Shown one piece after another: positions 47,001-56,942 of a stretch of 64,000 nt of DNA; within the stretch, counting starts at the first letter, position 1, and each line of letters begins with the position of its first letter. A model generated the notes under the pieces. That model was not told where the DNA came from, did not search any database, and worked only from the letters and a program-made list of their open reading frames with translations. The position numbers and the translations under genes are program-made. This DNA is from Ailanthus altissimus (lineage: Eukaryota; Streptophyta; Magnoliopsida; Sapindales; Simaroubaceae): contig OX327699.1 of assembly GCA_946807835.1 (NCBI GenBank), forward strand, positions 18,154,014 to 18,218,013, read 5' to 3'.

Positions 47001-48500
47001 ATAACCATTCCTCATCAAGACGTCTACCTACTTCTTAAAATCTAAGCACTCTTTTGTAATATGTCCTAAACTCTGGTGGAACTCATACCAGCCCTTTGGC
47101 TTAGTTAATTGCTCCACCTTTTTACCTTTACGAGAAGCTTTAGTGAGCAATCCTCTATCTTTAATAGCCACTTAATTTCTTCTAGGGGAAGGAAATTTTT
47201 GATCTGACCTACCCTTCGTTCTTCCGCTGGGTGCTCTTAGGGTTCCTAAGACTTCTGGGCTATTCAAGGTAATTAGTATGAGGGAGGTGTCCATTTTACT
47301 CATCATTCCTCCAATAAGGGCATAATATACTAGTTCAAGTATGTTGCTCTTTATTGAGGCTGATAATTATTGTCTACATTTTGATACTTTGGAGAGGGGC
47401 AGTGATCCCTTTCTTCTCTCCCTGTATCTTTTGTTCTCCTAAGGGAAGATCTGACCTCGAGCAGCATCTGTAAAAGATTTCTTTACTTCCTCTTCTTCTT
47501 CTAGAGCTACGTATTTAGATGACTTATTGTATGCAGCAGTGTAGTTTAGAACATTACTTTTAGATAGGTAGTACTGAAACTTGTTTAATTTTAGCCTCAG
47601 ACCTAAATGCCTCCAAGGCTACAGGTTGGTCGAAAGGCCCTAATGAGATTATTCCTTCCTTGCCCGATCTCCTTCAATTATCAAAGATCTTTAGCTACCT
47701 CACAAAAACCCCAAAAGTGTTGAGAAAATTTCTCCATGAGCTCATAGTATGATAAGATACTCTATTGCTTTAGCCTTTGATACCAAAAGAGGGTTGAACC
47801 TTTAAGGTTTATATGAAAAAGTCTACACATCTGCTCTTGCTTTAATCCTGCAATAGACAACAGGTCAGTTACTTAATCAACGTAATGGTTGGGGCCCGTT
47901 ACTCCCCTATAAACTGGGAGGTTCAGTAGCTTAAACCCTCTCTAAAGCTCCATATCTGTCAGTTCATCAACTAGTGAGGATCTCATTTCTCTCTCTTTCT
48001 CTTTCTCTTTCTCTTTATCTTCTTTGGAAGAGGTTGTTCTTTTTTCTCCTTCTCTTTCAAGAGGCTCTTCAACTACTTTTCTAATTCTCCTACTTTGTTT
48101 TCTAGAGGATGCTCAACATTTAGCTATTTGGGGTTGTTGTGCTTATTTCTCACCCCCTGCTCAGAGTCTCCGACCAGTGATATCTCTTATTCATTAAGCA
48201 CTTAGATGTGCCTCCCCACTCTAGTGGCGTCATACGAAACCTCCACTGTCTCTCATTGAGCTAGGTGGTTTTAGATTTAGGCACCCGGCTCTTGAGGGTT
48301 AAAGTTTTCCCTCCGATCTCCCCTTCATCTCTCCCTTGCTTCTTCAACATCTCAATCATCATTGCCTTAGCTCCTCTCGCTCCCCCCTCTACATCCGTAA
48401 CTCTTTTTGAATTTCTCTTAACAAAGAAGCTTCGAGCAAGTTTGTTAGGTTTGTTGAATGGGTTTCTCGGCCTCTATTCTGACCCAAAATTCCCACTTAT
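47000..48500 (-). pseudogene. Tat element gag (broken)
   Basis: The core lies near 47640-47960 on the minus strand: LPVYRGVTGPNHYVD, then MCRLFHINLKGSTLFWYQRL, KFSQHF. A CCHC-like replacement segment KGWYEFHQSLGHITKECLDF lies near 47030-47100. Order and spacing are those of Ty3 gag in this lineage. The N-terminal part (48000-48500) contains a CT-rich run at 47990-48020. There are many stops, and + strand frames at 48265-48513 are shadows. Confidence 0.75.
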
Positions 48501-48590
48501 TGTCCCATATTGATTCTAGTTATTGGATGAATATTCTTCCATTTGCGAGTATAAAGGTAGATGCTCAACAAAGATTTTTGTTTCATTTTT

Positions 48591-48610
48591 CACAGATGGC
48601 ACCAAAAAAC
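48591..48610 (-). other. primer-binding site of the Tat element
   Basis: Next to the 5' LTR end ACTCAACA the minus strand reads GTTTTTTGGTGCCATCTGTG, a variant of TTGGCGCCGTCTGTGG used by many plant Ty3 elements. The non-autonomous element at 52395-55752 uses the same motif. Confidence 0.8.
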
Positions 48611-49491
48611 TGTTGAGTGGAAAAAGTAGCTCTTTTGGGGCAACGAGCTTTAAATTTATTTTATGTGGGAATCAGAACTCTAGGCTTTCTTTAAATGGGC
48701 TATGCTTTTGTGCCGTTTTGGGTTTCTTGCTTATGTCACTTCTGCAAACACAAGTAAAACACTATTGTAAAATCTCATCAATGGTGGTTCCGGCAAAGAC
48801 ACTCAGATGCTTAAGTCAGATTTCTAGAGGACAATGTAGAAATTTAGAGAGTGTTCAGAGAATTTGTAAAGAGTGCTTAAAGTCATAACCCATTTTTAGT
48901 AGTTTCTCTCCTTTATATAGCATCAGAACTAAGACTTCAAGGATGGATATTTAAGTCATCACCGGATTGCTTGGTATGAATGAAGGCAAGCGATTAGGAT
49001 ATCTATCTCGCGTAACTTAGGGGACATTATTTCTCTAATTTGAAGATCCTTCTTTAATGGTAATGTAGGCTATCACACTCAATGGTTTACCTTATTCAGG
49101 TCACCATTTTAATATCTCTATGGTTTGCAAAGCTAGATTTCCAAAATAGCTGACCCAACTATTCGACATTTTTTAGTAATCCAGGTAGCCATGAAAATGC
49201 ATGCTGATGAGTGACTCAATATATTTTCCATATCAATCTCCTCATGATGTTTGTACTGCATTATTTGGAGCCTCTTGGGTGCGTGGCTGAGTGTTAGGCT
49301 ACGTGCTTAGGTCAAACATGAGCTGCTCAGAGTGATGAGATAACTTTCCAAGTAGGTTTTAGGCTTGCAAGGCCATCCCCTCAAGTAGGGCTGGTTGTTA
49401 ACCCTGATATTAGGCCTTTACGCCAGCCCATCTAAATGAAGTATGCCATGAGCTTGTTAGTTAAGCCTTTGGAAATTTCCAATGGGCAACA
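48611..49491 (-). repeat. 5' LTR of the Tat element
   Basis: 881 bp, ends TGTTGCCCATTGG (49491) and CCACTCAACA (48611) on the minus strand. It is equal in length to the 3' LTR and aligned throughout. It is followed directly by the target duplication AATCT. Confidence 0.87.
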
Positions 49492-49661
49492 AATCTTATA
49501 ATAAAAATACAAGAGTACTATAAGTATTTTCTATATGACTCTTCACATAATTTTTCTCTTATAGTTTTTTTCATTGATCCTCTAATCTTTTTATATAGTG
49601 AGTAATATTTAATTCCTTAATGAACTTGTATTCTTAATCCTTATACAACTTGGACTTTACC

Positions 49662-52378
49662 TGTAGTAACCAGTATCTACAACCGGTAATAATAAATATT
49701 TATATATGTATAAATATACGTATTTTATTTGTATGTGGGGGATATTTGATTTATATATTGTTATTAGTAGTGTTTGTATAGGTTAAGGTCATACTATTAA
49801 CATTGGGTTTAATTGCAAGACTTTAAATTTATTTTAGGGACCAAATTGTAATACTTTGAAAGTTTTGGGGGTAAATTCGTAAACACCAAAAATTAACCAC
49901 TTAGTATAAAAATACACTTTTAAAAACCCTAATTCTCTCATTTTGGTCGAGCTACCCATTTTTAGAGAGAGAAGAGAGAAATAAAGGAGAGAGAAAGAGA
50001 AGAAGAAGAAGAAAAAGAAGAAGAAATTGGAATTTTGGATCTTTAGAGGTATATCACAACTAATTATCAATTTATTGGTGTTAATTAAGTTAATTTCTTT
50101 AAGTTTTGATTTCTGGAAATATGTATAATTAAGGATTTGATGTGTATTTCGTTTGATGTTGTGAGAATTGATGATGATCTATAAGATAGCTTGATAAATT
50201 ATGATGAATTGTGGAATTTCTGCTTGATAGTCTCTTGATCCAGGAATTTTATAAATTTTTTTAATTCGATTCTGGTTTTGAATTTTGAGTATATGAAATT
50301 AGACATGTTAAGGATCATCTGAGACTTTGAATCGATTGAAAATTCTGAAAATTGAATTTATAGTGAATTTACCAAAATGACCCTAAAATTCTGAAAATTT
50401 CCTGTGTAAACAGTATAGTACAGTGAAAAATAATTTTTGTCCTACTGAATGATCTTCAAAAATTATGAATTTGTGGAATATGATAATTTTATATGTCTAA
50501 TATGATATACTCGGAATTGAGAATTTAGATCAATGTGGTTGAAGTGTTATGAATTTCTAAAGTGTATCAGCTCATTGTAATATTTGATTAACAGATTTTT
50601 AAAGTTATAGAATAAAATAGTTTTAAAATACTTTTGGTAGTGATTTGGAAGTGAAATATTTATCATGTACTGAGATATGTGTTAAGAGTAATTATGTGGT
50701 AGTTTTATAATTTTGGAGTCAGTATATGATTTTATAAAATTGGGAGATTGAATACTGTTCAGTAAGTATCTTGATCCTGTCAGGTTTGTAGTTTGGATTC
50801 GATGGTGTGTATGGAATGGATTGTGTAGGAAATTTGATATAATATTCATATATAAGAATGATATATGAGTCAAGAATGGTATATTCTGATTTTGGAGTAA
50901 TTGGACATCATTTGATGTATTAGAAATTTTTGTTAAGTGTAAGTGGTCAGAATGACAGGTTTTGAGAAACTAAATATTTAGACCAATTTGATGTGATAAA
51001 TGCATTGTGTATACTTTTGTAAGCTATTTAAATTATTTTGTGTGAATTGTGAGGCTTATGAAAAGATTAATCTCCATTGATAGGTTAAGGAGATTTAAGC
51101 CTTGTAGCTGAAAGTGTTAAGAGGTAAGTATACTAGACTTTTTACTAAAATCACAATAAACATAGTAATTGTTTTGTATGATTTTGCAAATGGGGTTAAG
51201 AATATGTTTATGTTATGTCAAAGTATATTTTGATATGAAATGTGAATATATGTTTCTGAATGTGAGCATTGACATTGAGCATGGACATACATGTGTTTTT
51301 GTAAGTGAGCTTTCAAAATAAGATGTGTTTAATAAAGAAAGCTTTTGAAGTGTAATATGTCCATGAGAAATATTTTGTATTTTGAGGGTACTTGAACTCA
51401 CTGTTAACTTAGTAGGCATTTTATGTGATTTGTGGAGCCTTTATGTGTGGCCTTTCCTTTGGGATTGGTATATGTTATGTGTTCCGTATGTAGGGAGGAT
51501 CCTATTGGTACCTAAAGGAAGAGTGAGTCATCACATTCGTGTGGTGGCGTATTGGTGCATGTGAGAGGACTCACCGATGATCAGGGTGAGGGTTTGGCTT
51601 TTACCTTCGGGCATAAGCATTATATATGTGTTATTCAAGACCTCACTTGTACTATTCCTCTCATACGGTATGTCACCTACGAGTGACATTTGGCTCATTA
51701 TGTGATATGTGATATGTAAGTCCTACTAAGTAGTAGTTGAGTAATGGTATTCCTATTATGTGTTTTGAAAGAATGTGTAAGCGCTTACATGATATGTGAT
51801 TTGATAAGATTATGATTTTAATTGATCACAGCATATCATACATATGCATTGTGTACATATATGTATTTGTATTTGATATATGAAAAACTAGTATGCTTAC
51901 TAAGTTTTATACTCATTATAGTTTATGGTGATTTCAGGTAAATAAGGTACATGTGTGCTTAGCGAATTTGGCAAGGCTTCTGCTGTTCCTTGGGTTCCCT
52001 AAGTTGTTAGGTTGTTAAGTGTTTCATTTGGGGACACGTGGGATAAGATATTTGATTTGTCCCTAGTGAATAAATACTTATGTATTATTTTATTGTGTGT
52101 GGTTGGATTTAGTTTAAGTTTCACCAAGTGTAGTAATGGATTAATTTTAAGTAAGAATTTGCAATGAATATATTCTGGGCTTCCGGTAATAAAGTTGCTA
52201 CTGGTGACGTAGTAGAGTGTTAATCTCTGAGAAAACTCTGCGTATCTCCGGTTTACTAATTGTCCCAGTCATAATTCAATTACTATAATTCTAAAAGAAA
52301 TTAAAATGAATGTTTAAGTATTATTGAATGAATGTAAGTGATGTCGTGTGTAAGATCTTTTGGGTCTGGGGCGTGACA
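49662..52378 (+). mobile_element. chromovirus-like solo LTR (Del/Tekay type), longer copy
   Basis: It starts TGTAGTAACCAGTATC and ends GGGGCGTGACA, 2.72 kb, with a perfect duplication TTACC (49657-49661 and 52379-52383). It is an inverted match of 4178-6405 but keeps about 480 bp near the 5' end that the other copy lacks, including the purine-rich AGAGA/GAAGAA tract at 49966-50030. It sits inside the 3' LTR of element D. Frames at 50682-50873, 51213-51419 and 51382-51564 belong to the LTR. Confidence 0.88.
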
Positions 52379-52394
52379 TTACCTTTATTAAAGT

Positions 52395-53041
52395 TGTTCT
52401 CCTCTAGATTTAAAGGTCAGACCTAAGCCTAAAAAGGGGGTCTCCATCCCTTTTAAGAAGCCTAGTCAAATTATGGAGTAATTACATCCCTTAAATGAAG
52501 GAATTATTGACCCTTAAATTAGAGAATTAAATTATGAGATTAATAAAGATTGATTGAGATTAACGAGGATTAATTGGAATTAATGACATGTCTAATAGGA
52601 CTCAACCTTAACATAACTATAAATGAAGGACATTTTAAGAGATCAAGAGGCCAATTTTCTCTCTACCAAGGGCTCCCTCTACATAATTTGTGTATATTCT
52701 TTTTTTTCTACTATTTCTTCTTTGTAATGGCCGTAGTGTCTTGTACCATTGTTGTAAAAATATCAATCTATAATGTATGTGAGTGAGCCATCAAGCTTTT
52801 TTTGTTTGTAATGGCTATAGTGCCTTGTACCACTGTTGTAAAAATATTAATCTATAGTGTATGTGAGTGAGCCATCAAGCTCAATAAAGTGGACATAAGC
52901 TTGAATTGGACTGAACTATTACATATTTGATGTCCCTTCTTTCTATCTCTATATTTATTTTTTATCTCTATTAAAGTGTTTCCAACAAACAAAATAAATT
53001 TAACTCGTTGACTTGGGAATCATCCGAATTTTGGATCAACA
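52395..53041 (+). repeat. 5' LTR of element C
   Basis: 647 bp. It includes an internal tandem duplication not present in the other LTR: two copies of the segment GTAATGGCYRTAGTGYCTTG to AAGC (about 52722-52799 and 52808-52880), explaining the length difference. A 70-codon frame here is an LTR by-product. Its end is GGATCAACA. Confidence 0.83.
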
Positions 53042-53060
53042 ATTTGGTGCCATCTATGAG
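53042..53060 (+). other. primer-binding site of element C
   Basis: ATTTGGTGCCATCTATGAG follows the 5' LTR directly; it is a mutated TTGGCGCCGTCTGTGG motif, as in the Tat element. Confidence 0.78.
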
Positions 53061-54109
53061 TACAGCACCAAAAGTCATGAAACTAATGACGACCCCGAAT
53101 ATAATTCCCTTATTATTGTTAATTTTTGTACTTGTTTTTAATTTTTGATATGTTATATAACAAACTCTTTTATGATATTAATTCAACTAAAAAATTTGAT
53201 GCTAATCAACAAACTTCTATTGGATTGATCTTATGGCAGAGACTTTGGATGCCAAATTTGGAATTGAAATATCATCCTCTGGTCGCCGTATGGATCAACC
53301 AACCATCAGATATACAAGAAATGGTACTCTACTCTGTTTTGGGGTAAGAAAGTAAAAGAAAATGATAGAATTAATTTCTTCTCTAGGCAATAAAAAAAAT
53401 GCAACTCGGGTGCTATTATGAGGCTATATCTGGTGCCCCACCCTAAATTGAGAGTAGAGCATCTAATTATAAAAAACGAATGGCAAGAGAAGTATACCTC
53501 TCGGGAGAAGAAAGAAGAAAAATGTAAGTGTATGCATATAAAGAATACAAGCTACCTCATGTTTTGAAAAAAAAAAAGTTTGTTAAAAGATTGTTCTCAG
53601 GAAAAAGAAAAAAATTGAATGAAAAAAAAAGTCATAAGATGACATTTCCTCGAGAATAAAAAGAAAAAGAAATTGAAGGTGATTGGCTATGCAAACTATG
53701 GCCAGCATGGATTTTTCCTCCTTTCAATCAAAAAAAAAATTGCAAAAACGAAGAAAGGCAAAGTTACCTTAGGATCTTCTTTAAAAAGAGAGAGAGAGAG
53801 TTGTTAAAAGAAAGAAAAAGGCAAAGTTGCCTTGGAATTTAAAAAAAAGACAAATAAGTTGACTTCATAAAAAAAAGGAGAAAAAAAAAATCTGACAAAA
53901 AACAAGAAAGAGAAGAAAAAAGGAAAAAGAAATAATAATATCAATAACCTCTTTAGAAAAAAATAAAGGACACCGAATAGGAAATCAGGCATAAGCCCTT
54001 AAGGGGCTTTTTTCGTTCAGCTCTTATAGTTTTAAAAAATTACACTTTTGATATAATAGTTTTAAAATTTTTCAAATAAGCCTCCGATAAAAATTGGTTT
54101 TCTACAACC

Positions 54110-54620
54110 TCTTTGTCAAGTGCCTCAAGCACTAATTCTACCCTAACCATCTAAAGACCTCAAGTAGGTCACATAGGCTCTTAAGGAGTTTGGCCACATA
54201 AATTCTCACCAAGGACCCCGAGCCAATCACTTAAGTTACTAAAGAGCCCAACCATCTAAACTCCAACCGAGTACAACCACTTTCACTTTAAAGGAGCCTA
54301 ACCACTTAAGCTCTCATTAAGGACCCCGAGTCGGTCATTTAGGCTCTCAAGAAGCTTAAGCACCTAAACTCTACCTAAGCACAACCATTTTGTCTCTCAA
54401 TGAGCCTAACTACTTGAGCTTTCACCAAAGGACCATGAGTGCTTAAACTCTACCTAACCTAACCACCTAAACTCTACTTGACCTGACCACTTAGGCTTTC
54501 TAGAAGCCCAATTACTCAAACTGTTTCCAAGGACCCCAAGTCGATCACTTAGGCTCTTAAGGAGCTTAGTCATCTAAGTTTTCACTAATGACCCCAAGTC
54601 AATCACTTAAGCCTTCATAT
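54110..54620. repeat. degenerate repeats with CCAAGGACCCCGAGTCGGTCAC
   Basis: About seven loosely repeated blocks combine AAGGACCCCGAGTCRRTCAC, TTAGGCTCTYAAGGAGC and CACCTAAACTCTACCTAA-type pieces, irregular in spacing. The style resembles the 70-bp array of the Tat element (short noncoding repeats rich in CTAAG/TTAGG) but the units differ. Confidence 0.7.
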
Positions 54621-54910
54621 AAGGCCATCATAAGTCTCATACAAGGCCATCATAAGTCCTCATACAAGGTTGTCGTAAGTTCTTATACAAGACCTTATGC
54701 TGGGGATCGGCCCCTATAGAAAAATCCTATGAGGGAATCAGTCCTAGAGAATAATTTACAAGACCTTGTATAGGGGATCAATCCCCACACAAAGTTCTTG
54801 GGAAGGAACCAACCCCATAAGATAATTTACAAGACCTTGTATGAGGGATCGACCCCCACACGAAGATCCTGGGAGGGAACAAACCTAATAAGATAATTTA
54901 CAAGATTCAC
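54616..54910. repeat. two short tandem arrays (about 23 bp and about 74 bp units)
   Basis: At 54616-54690, four copies of TCATACAAGGCCATCATAAG. At 54690-54910, three copies of a unit with TTTACAAGACCTTGTATRGG, then GGATCGACCCCCACAC and GGAGGGAACAAACC-type sequence, period about 74 bp. Both are within the internal region of element C. Confidence 0.82.
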
Positions 54911-55191
54911 ATAAACCCTTCTCAAGGCCATTTAAAGCTCTTACCAAGGCCAACCATTACTAAAGCTCCCTAAGACTGACTATGAACTCGAAGACTGAGA
55001 TACAAAATTAACTCGAGTACACAAAAATAAATTAATTGAGCTTGACCTGAACACAAGGTTAAAGTAGGCCAGAGACTCACATTACTCAGGCACCCCAAAG
55101 ACTAACTAGAAATTCAACGGTAAATTTTTCAACTCAAACTATAATAAAATTTTCAATATCAATAAGTTAATACTGAAAATTGAGGAACCTA

Positions 55192-55752
55192 TGTTCTCCT
55201 CTAGATTTAAGGGCCACACCCAAGCTTAAAAAATGGGATCCCCATCCCTTTTAGAAAGTCTAGTCAAATTAGAGAGTAATTACATCCCTTAAATCAAAGA
55301 ATTAGTAACCCTTAATTAAGAAATTAAAATCTAGAATTAATGAGGGTTGATTGAGATTAATGAGAATTGATTGGAATTGGTGACATGCCTAATAGAACTC
55401 AACCTTACCATAACTATAAAAAGAGAAAATTTCAAGAGATCAAAAGGCTCATTTCTCTCTACCAAAGGCTCACACCTACGTAATTTATATGTATATTCTT
55501 TTCTTCTGCTATTTCTTCTTTATAATGGCCACAGTGCTTTGTAGCACTATTATAAAATGATTACTCTATAGTGCATGTGAGTAAGTCATCAAGCTCGGTA
55601 AAGTAAATGTAAGCCTGAATTGGGCTGAACCACTATTTGGTGTCCTTTTTTCTCTTTCTATATTTATTTTTTTGTCTTTACCATAGCATTCCTAGCAAAT
55701 AAAATAAATTTAACTCGTTGACTTTGGAGTCATCCGAATTTTTAAGTTAATA
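55192..55752 (+). repeat. 3' LTR of element C
   Basis: 561 bp, beginning TGTTCTCCTCTAGATTTAAG and ending TTAAGTTAATA (mutated TCAACA). It lacks the ~85-bp internal duplication of the 5' LTR. Right flank AAGGT continues into the last piece of element D's 3' LTR. Confidence 0.83.
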
Positions 55753-55856
55753 AAGGTAAATCCTACAAGAAAACTACTAATTTAAGAATCTCTTAAATCC
55801 ATTTAAATAAGGTAATTAATTAGGTATTTCCTGAATAGGTTTGGTATAATCCAACA

Positions 55857-56511
55857 TTGTCTCCCTTAAACCAAACTTTCATATCTCTTCAATAGACCAT
55901 GTTTGGTTTATTTTTTTATGGCCTCCTTAGAGCCAAATTCTAGTTTATCTCACTGTAAAAACTATATATCACATTCACTTAGGGGTTTTAATGATAATCA
56001 ATCCACCTATAATGTATCTCATTGTAGAAACTATGTATCACACTCACTTAGGGCTTTTCATGAGAATCAATCCACCTATCATTTCTATAGGCAAACATTT
56101 TTTTTTTGTATACACTCATTATATTTTTTATTTTTTAACCTAGCAACTTGCTAGATTCATCTCATTGAGTTTTTTTTAACTCAATTGATATTTTTAATTA
56201 TTGAGAGAATTCTATCTCAAATAATTTTGAGCGATCCATCAACTCAAATCAAGGGTTTTTGTTTAGCTTTTATATGGACGCTACTCCTATAGATGATAAA
56301 CTTTGCTCTTTATCTTTTTTCTTTGGTGACGATATATTTGAAATTGATTTTCTTCCCTGAAAATTTCCTCACTTTCTCTACCTTTGAGTTAAATGTTGGC
56401 TTTGATATAACCAAGATTTTCAACATCACTCATATTTGGTTTTAGGCTTTTCAACTTGACTCTTGGCTCTAATATTTGCTCCAGGATCTTTGACTTGACT
56501 CTGATACTATT
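55857..56511 (-). other. internal region of element D (655 bp, noncoding)
   Basis: The minus strand has a polypurine tract TTTAAGGGAGACAA (55857-55870) at one end and a primer site TAGTATCAGAGTC (56497-56509, mutated initiator-Met type) at the other. Between them is a 69-bp tandem duplication (starts near 55949 and 56018, containing AATCAATCCACCTAT) and T-rich sequence. It contains no gag or pol motif. The 83-codon + frame over the duplication is incidental. Confidence 0.75.
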
Positions 56512-56937
56512 TGTTAGCATTTTAGCTCTCATAACTTGTTTAAAAAACATAGTAGAAGTACATCAAACATCAAGATCAATAAATCACACAAAGAAGACAA
56601 GAAATTTAATGTGGTTTATCCTTGGGCTACATTCATAAATGAGAGAATGATTTATTATAATCTTATAATATAAAGTACAAGAGTACTCAAAATATTTTCT
56701 ATGTGATCCCTCATATAATTTGTCTCTCTCATAGTTTTTTCATTAATTCTTCATCCTCTTTATATAGTGAGTAATACCTAATTATTTGTTAAATTTGCAT
56801 TCTTAATCTTTGTACAACTTAAACTCTACCTTTAATAAGATAAATCCTACAAAGAAACTGCTAATTTAAAAATCTCATAAACCTACTTAAATAAGGTAAT
56901 ATAGGTCTTTTCTGAATAAATTTTGTTTAGTCCAATA
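56512..56937 (-). repeat. 5' LTR of element D (intact copy)
   Basis: 426 bp, + strand TGTTAGCATTTTAGCTC to TAGTCCAATA. It provides the template that let the four scattered pieces of the 3' LTR (18804-18957, 49497-49661, 52384-52394, 55758-55856) be recognised and ordered. A TATATAGTG box lies near 56760. Confidence 0.85.
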
Positions 56938-56942
56938 TGTTA

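Larger units (their letters stand above)
18958..49491 (-). mobile_element. Tat-type Ty3/gypsy retrotransposon with antisense gene, heavily nested
   Basis: Two 881-bp LTRs (18958-19838 and 48611-49491) are flanked by the perfect duplication AATCT (18953-18957 and 49492-49496). On the minus strand come a primer site TTGGTGCCATCTGTG, gag, protease, RT, RNase H and integrase (48.5 to 40.26 kb), then a ~70-bp tandem array, then an opposite-strand gene. RT before integrase defines Ty3/gypsy. The extra gene between pol and 3' LTR fits the Tat lineage. Later insertions are 21277-34738, 36504-38041, 41099-42438 and 42716-44171. Without them the element is roughly 12.7 kb. Confidence 0.85.
53061..55191 (+). 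other. internal region of element C without coding capacity
   Basis: The first part has one 73-codon frame (53126-53347) that I do not recognise. Bases 53380-53970 are extremely A/G-rich (AAGAAAAAG runs). From 54110 to 54910 there are three kinds of tandem repeats. The polypurine-like GAAAATTGAGGAA precedes the 3' LTR. No protease, RT or integrase motif appears on either strand. Confidence 0.65.
52395..55752 (+). mobile_element. non-autonomous Ty3-like LTR element (element C)
   Basis: The direct LTRs are 52395-53041 and 55192-55752, both starting TGTTCTCCTCTAGATTTAA and containing TTTAACTCGTTGACTT near the end. The primer site TTTGGTGCCATCTATGAG follows the 5' LTR. The duplication is AAAGT (52390-52394) against AAGGT (55753-55757), one transition. 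The 2.15-kb internal region has no gag or pol and is dominated by A-rich sequence and tandem arrays, so it needed enzymes from elsewhere. The Tat element shares its primer-site type and could have been the helper, but the LTRs are not alike. Confidence 0.82.
18804..56937 (-). mobile_element. small copia-like element blown up to 38 kb by insertions (element D)
   Basis: The outer ends are TGTTAGTATTTTAACTC at 18804 and TAGTCCAATA at 56937, with a perfect duplication TGTTA (18799-18803 and 56938-56942). The 5' LTR is whole (56512-56937). The 3' LTR is in four pieces: 18804-18957, 49497-49661, 52384-52394 and 55758-55856, about 429 bp in total against 426 bp for the intact one. The internal region is only 655 bp. 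An initiator-Met primer site and a polypurine tract are present. Stripped of insertions it is about 1.5 kb, without gag or pol, so it was non-autonomous. Confidence 0.85.

Noticed and set aside
53380..53970. A/G-rich stretch with Lys-rich or Phe-rich frames
   Set aside because: Low-complexity interior of element C; the 62-codon frame at 53804-53992 is composition noise.
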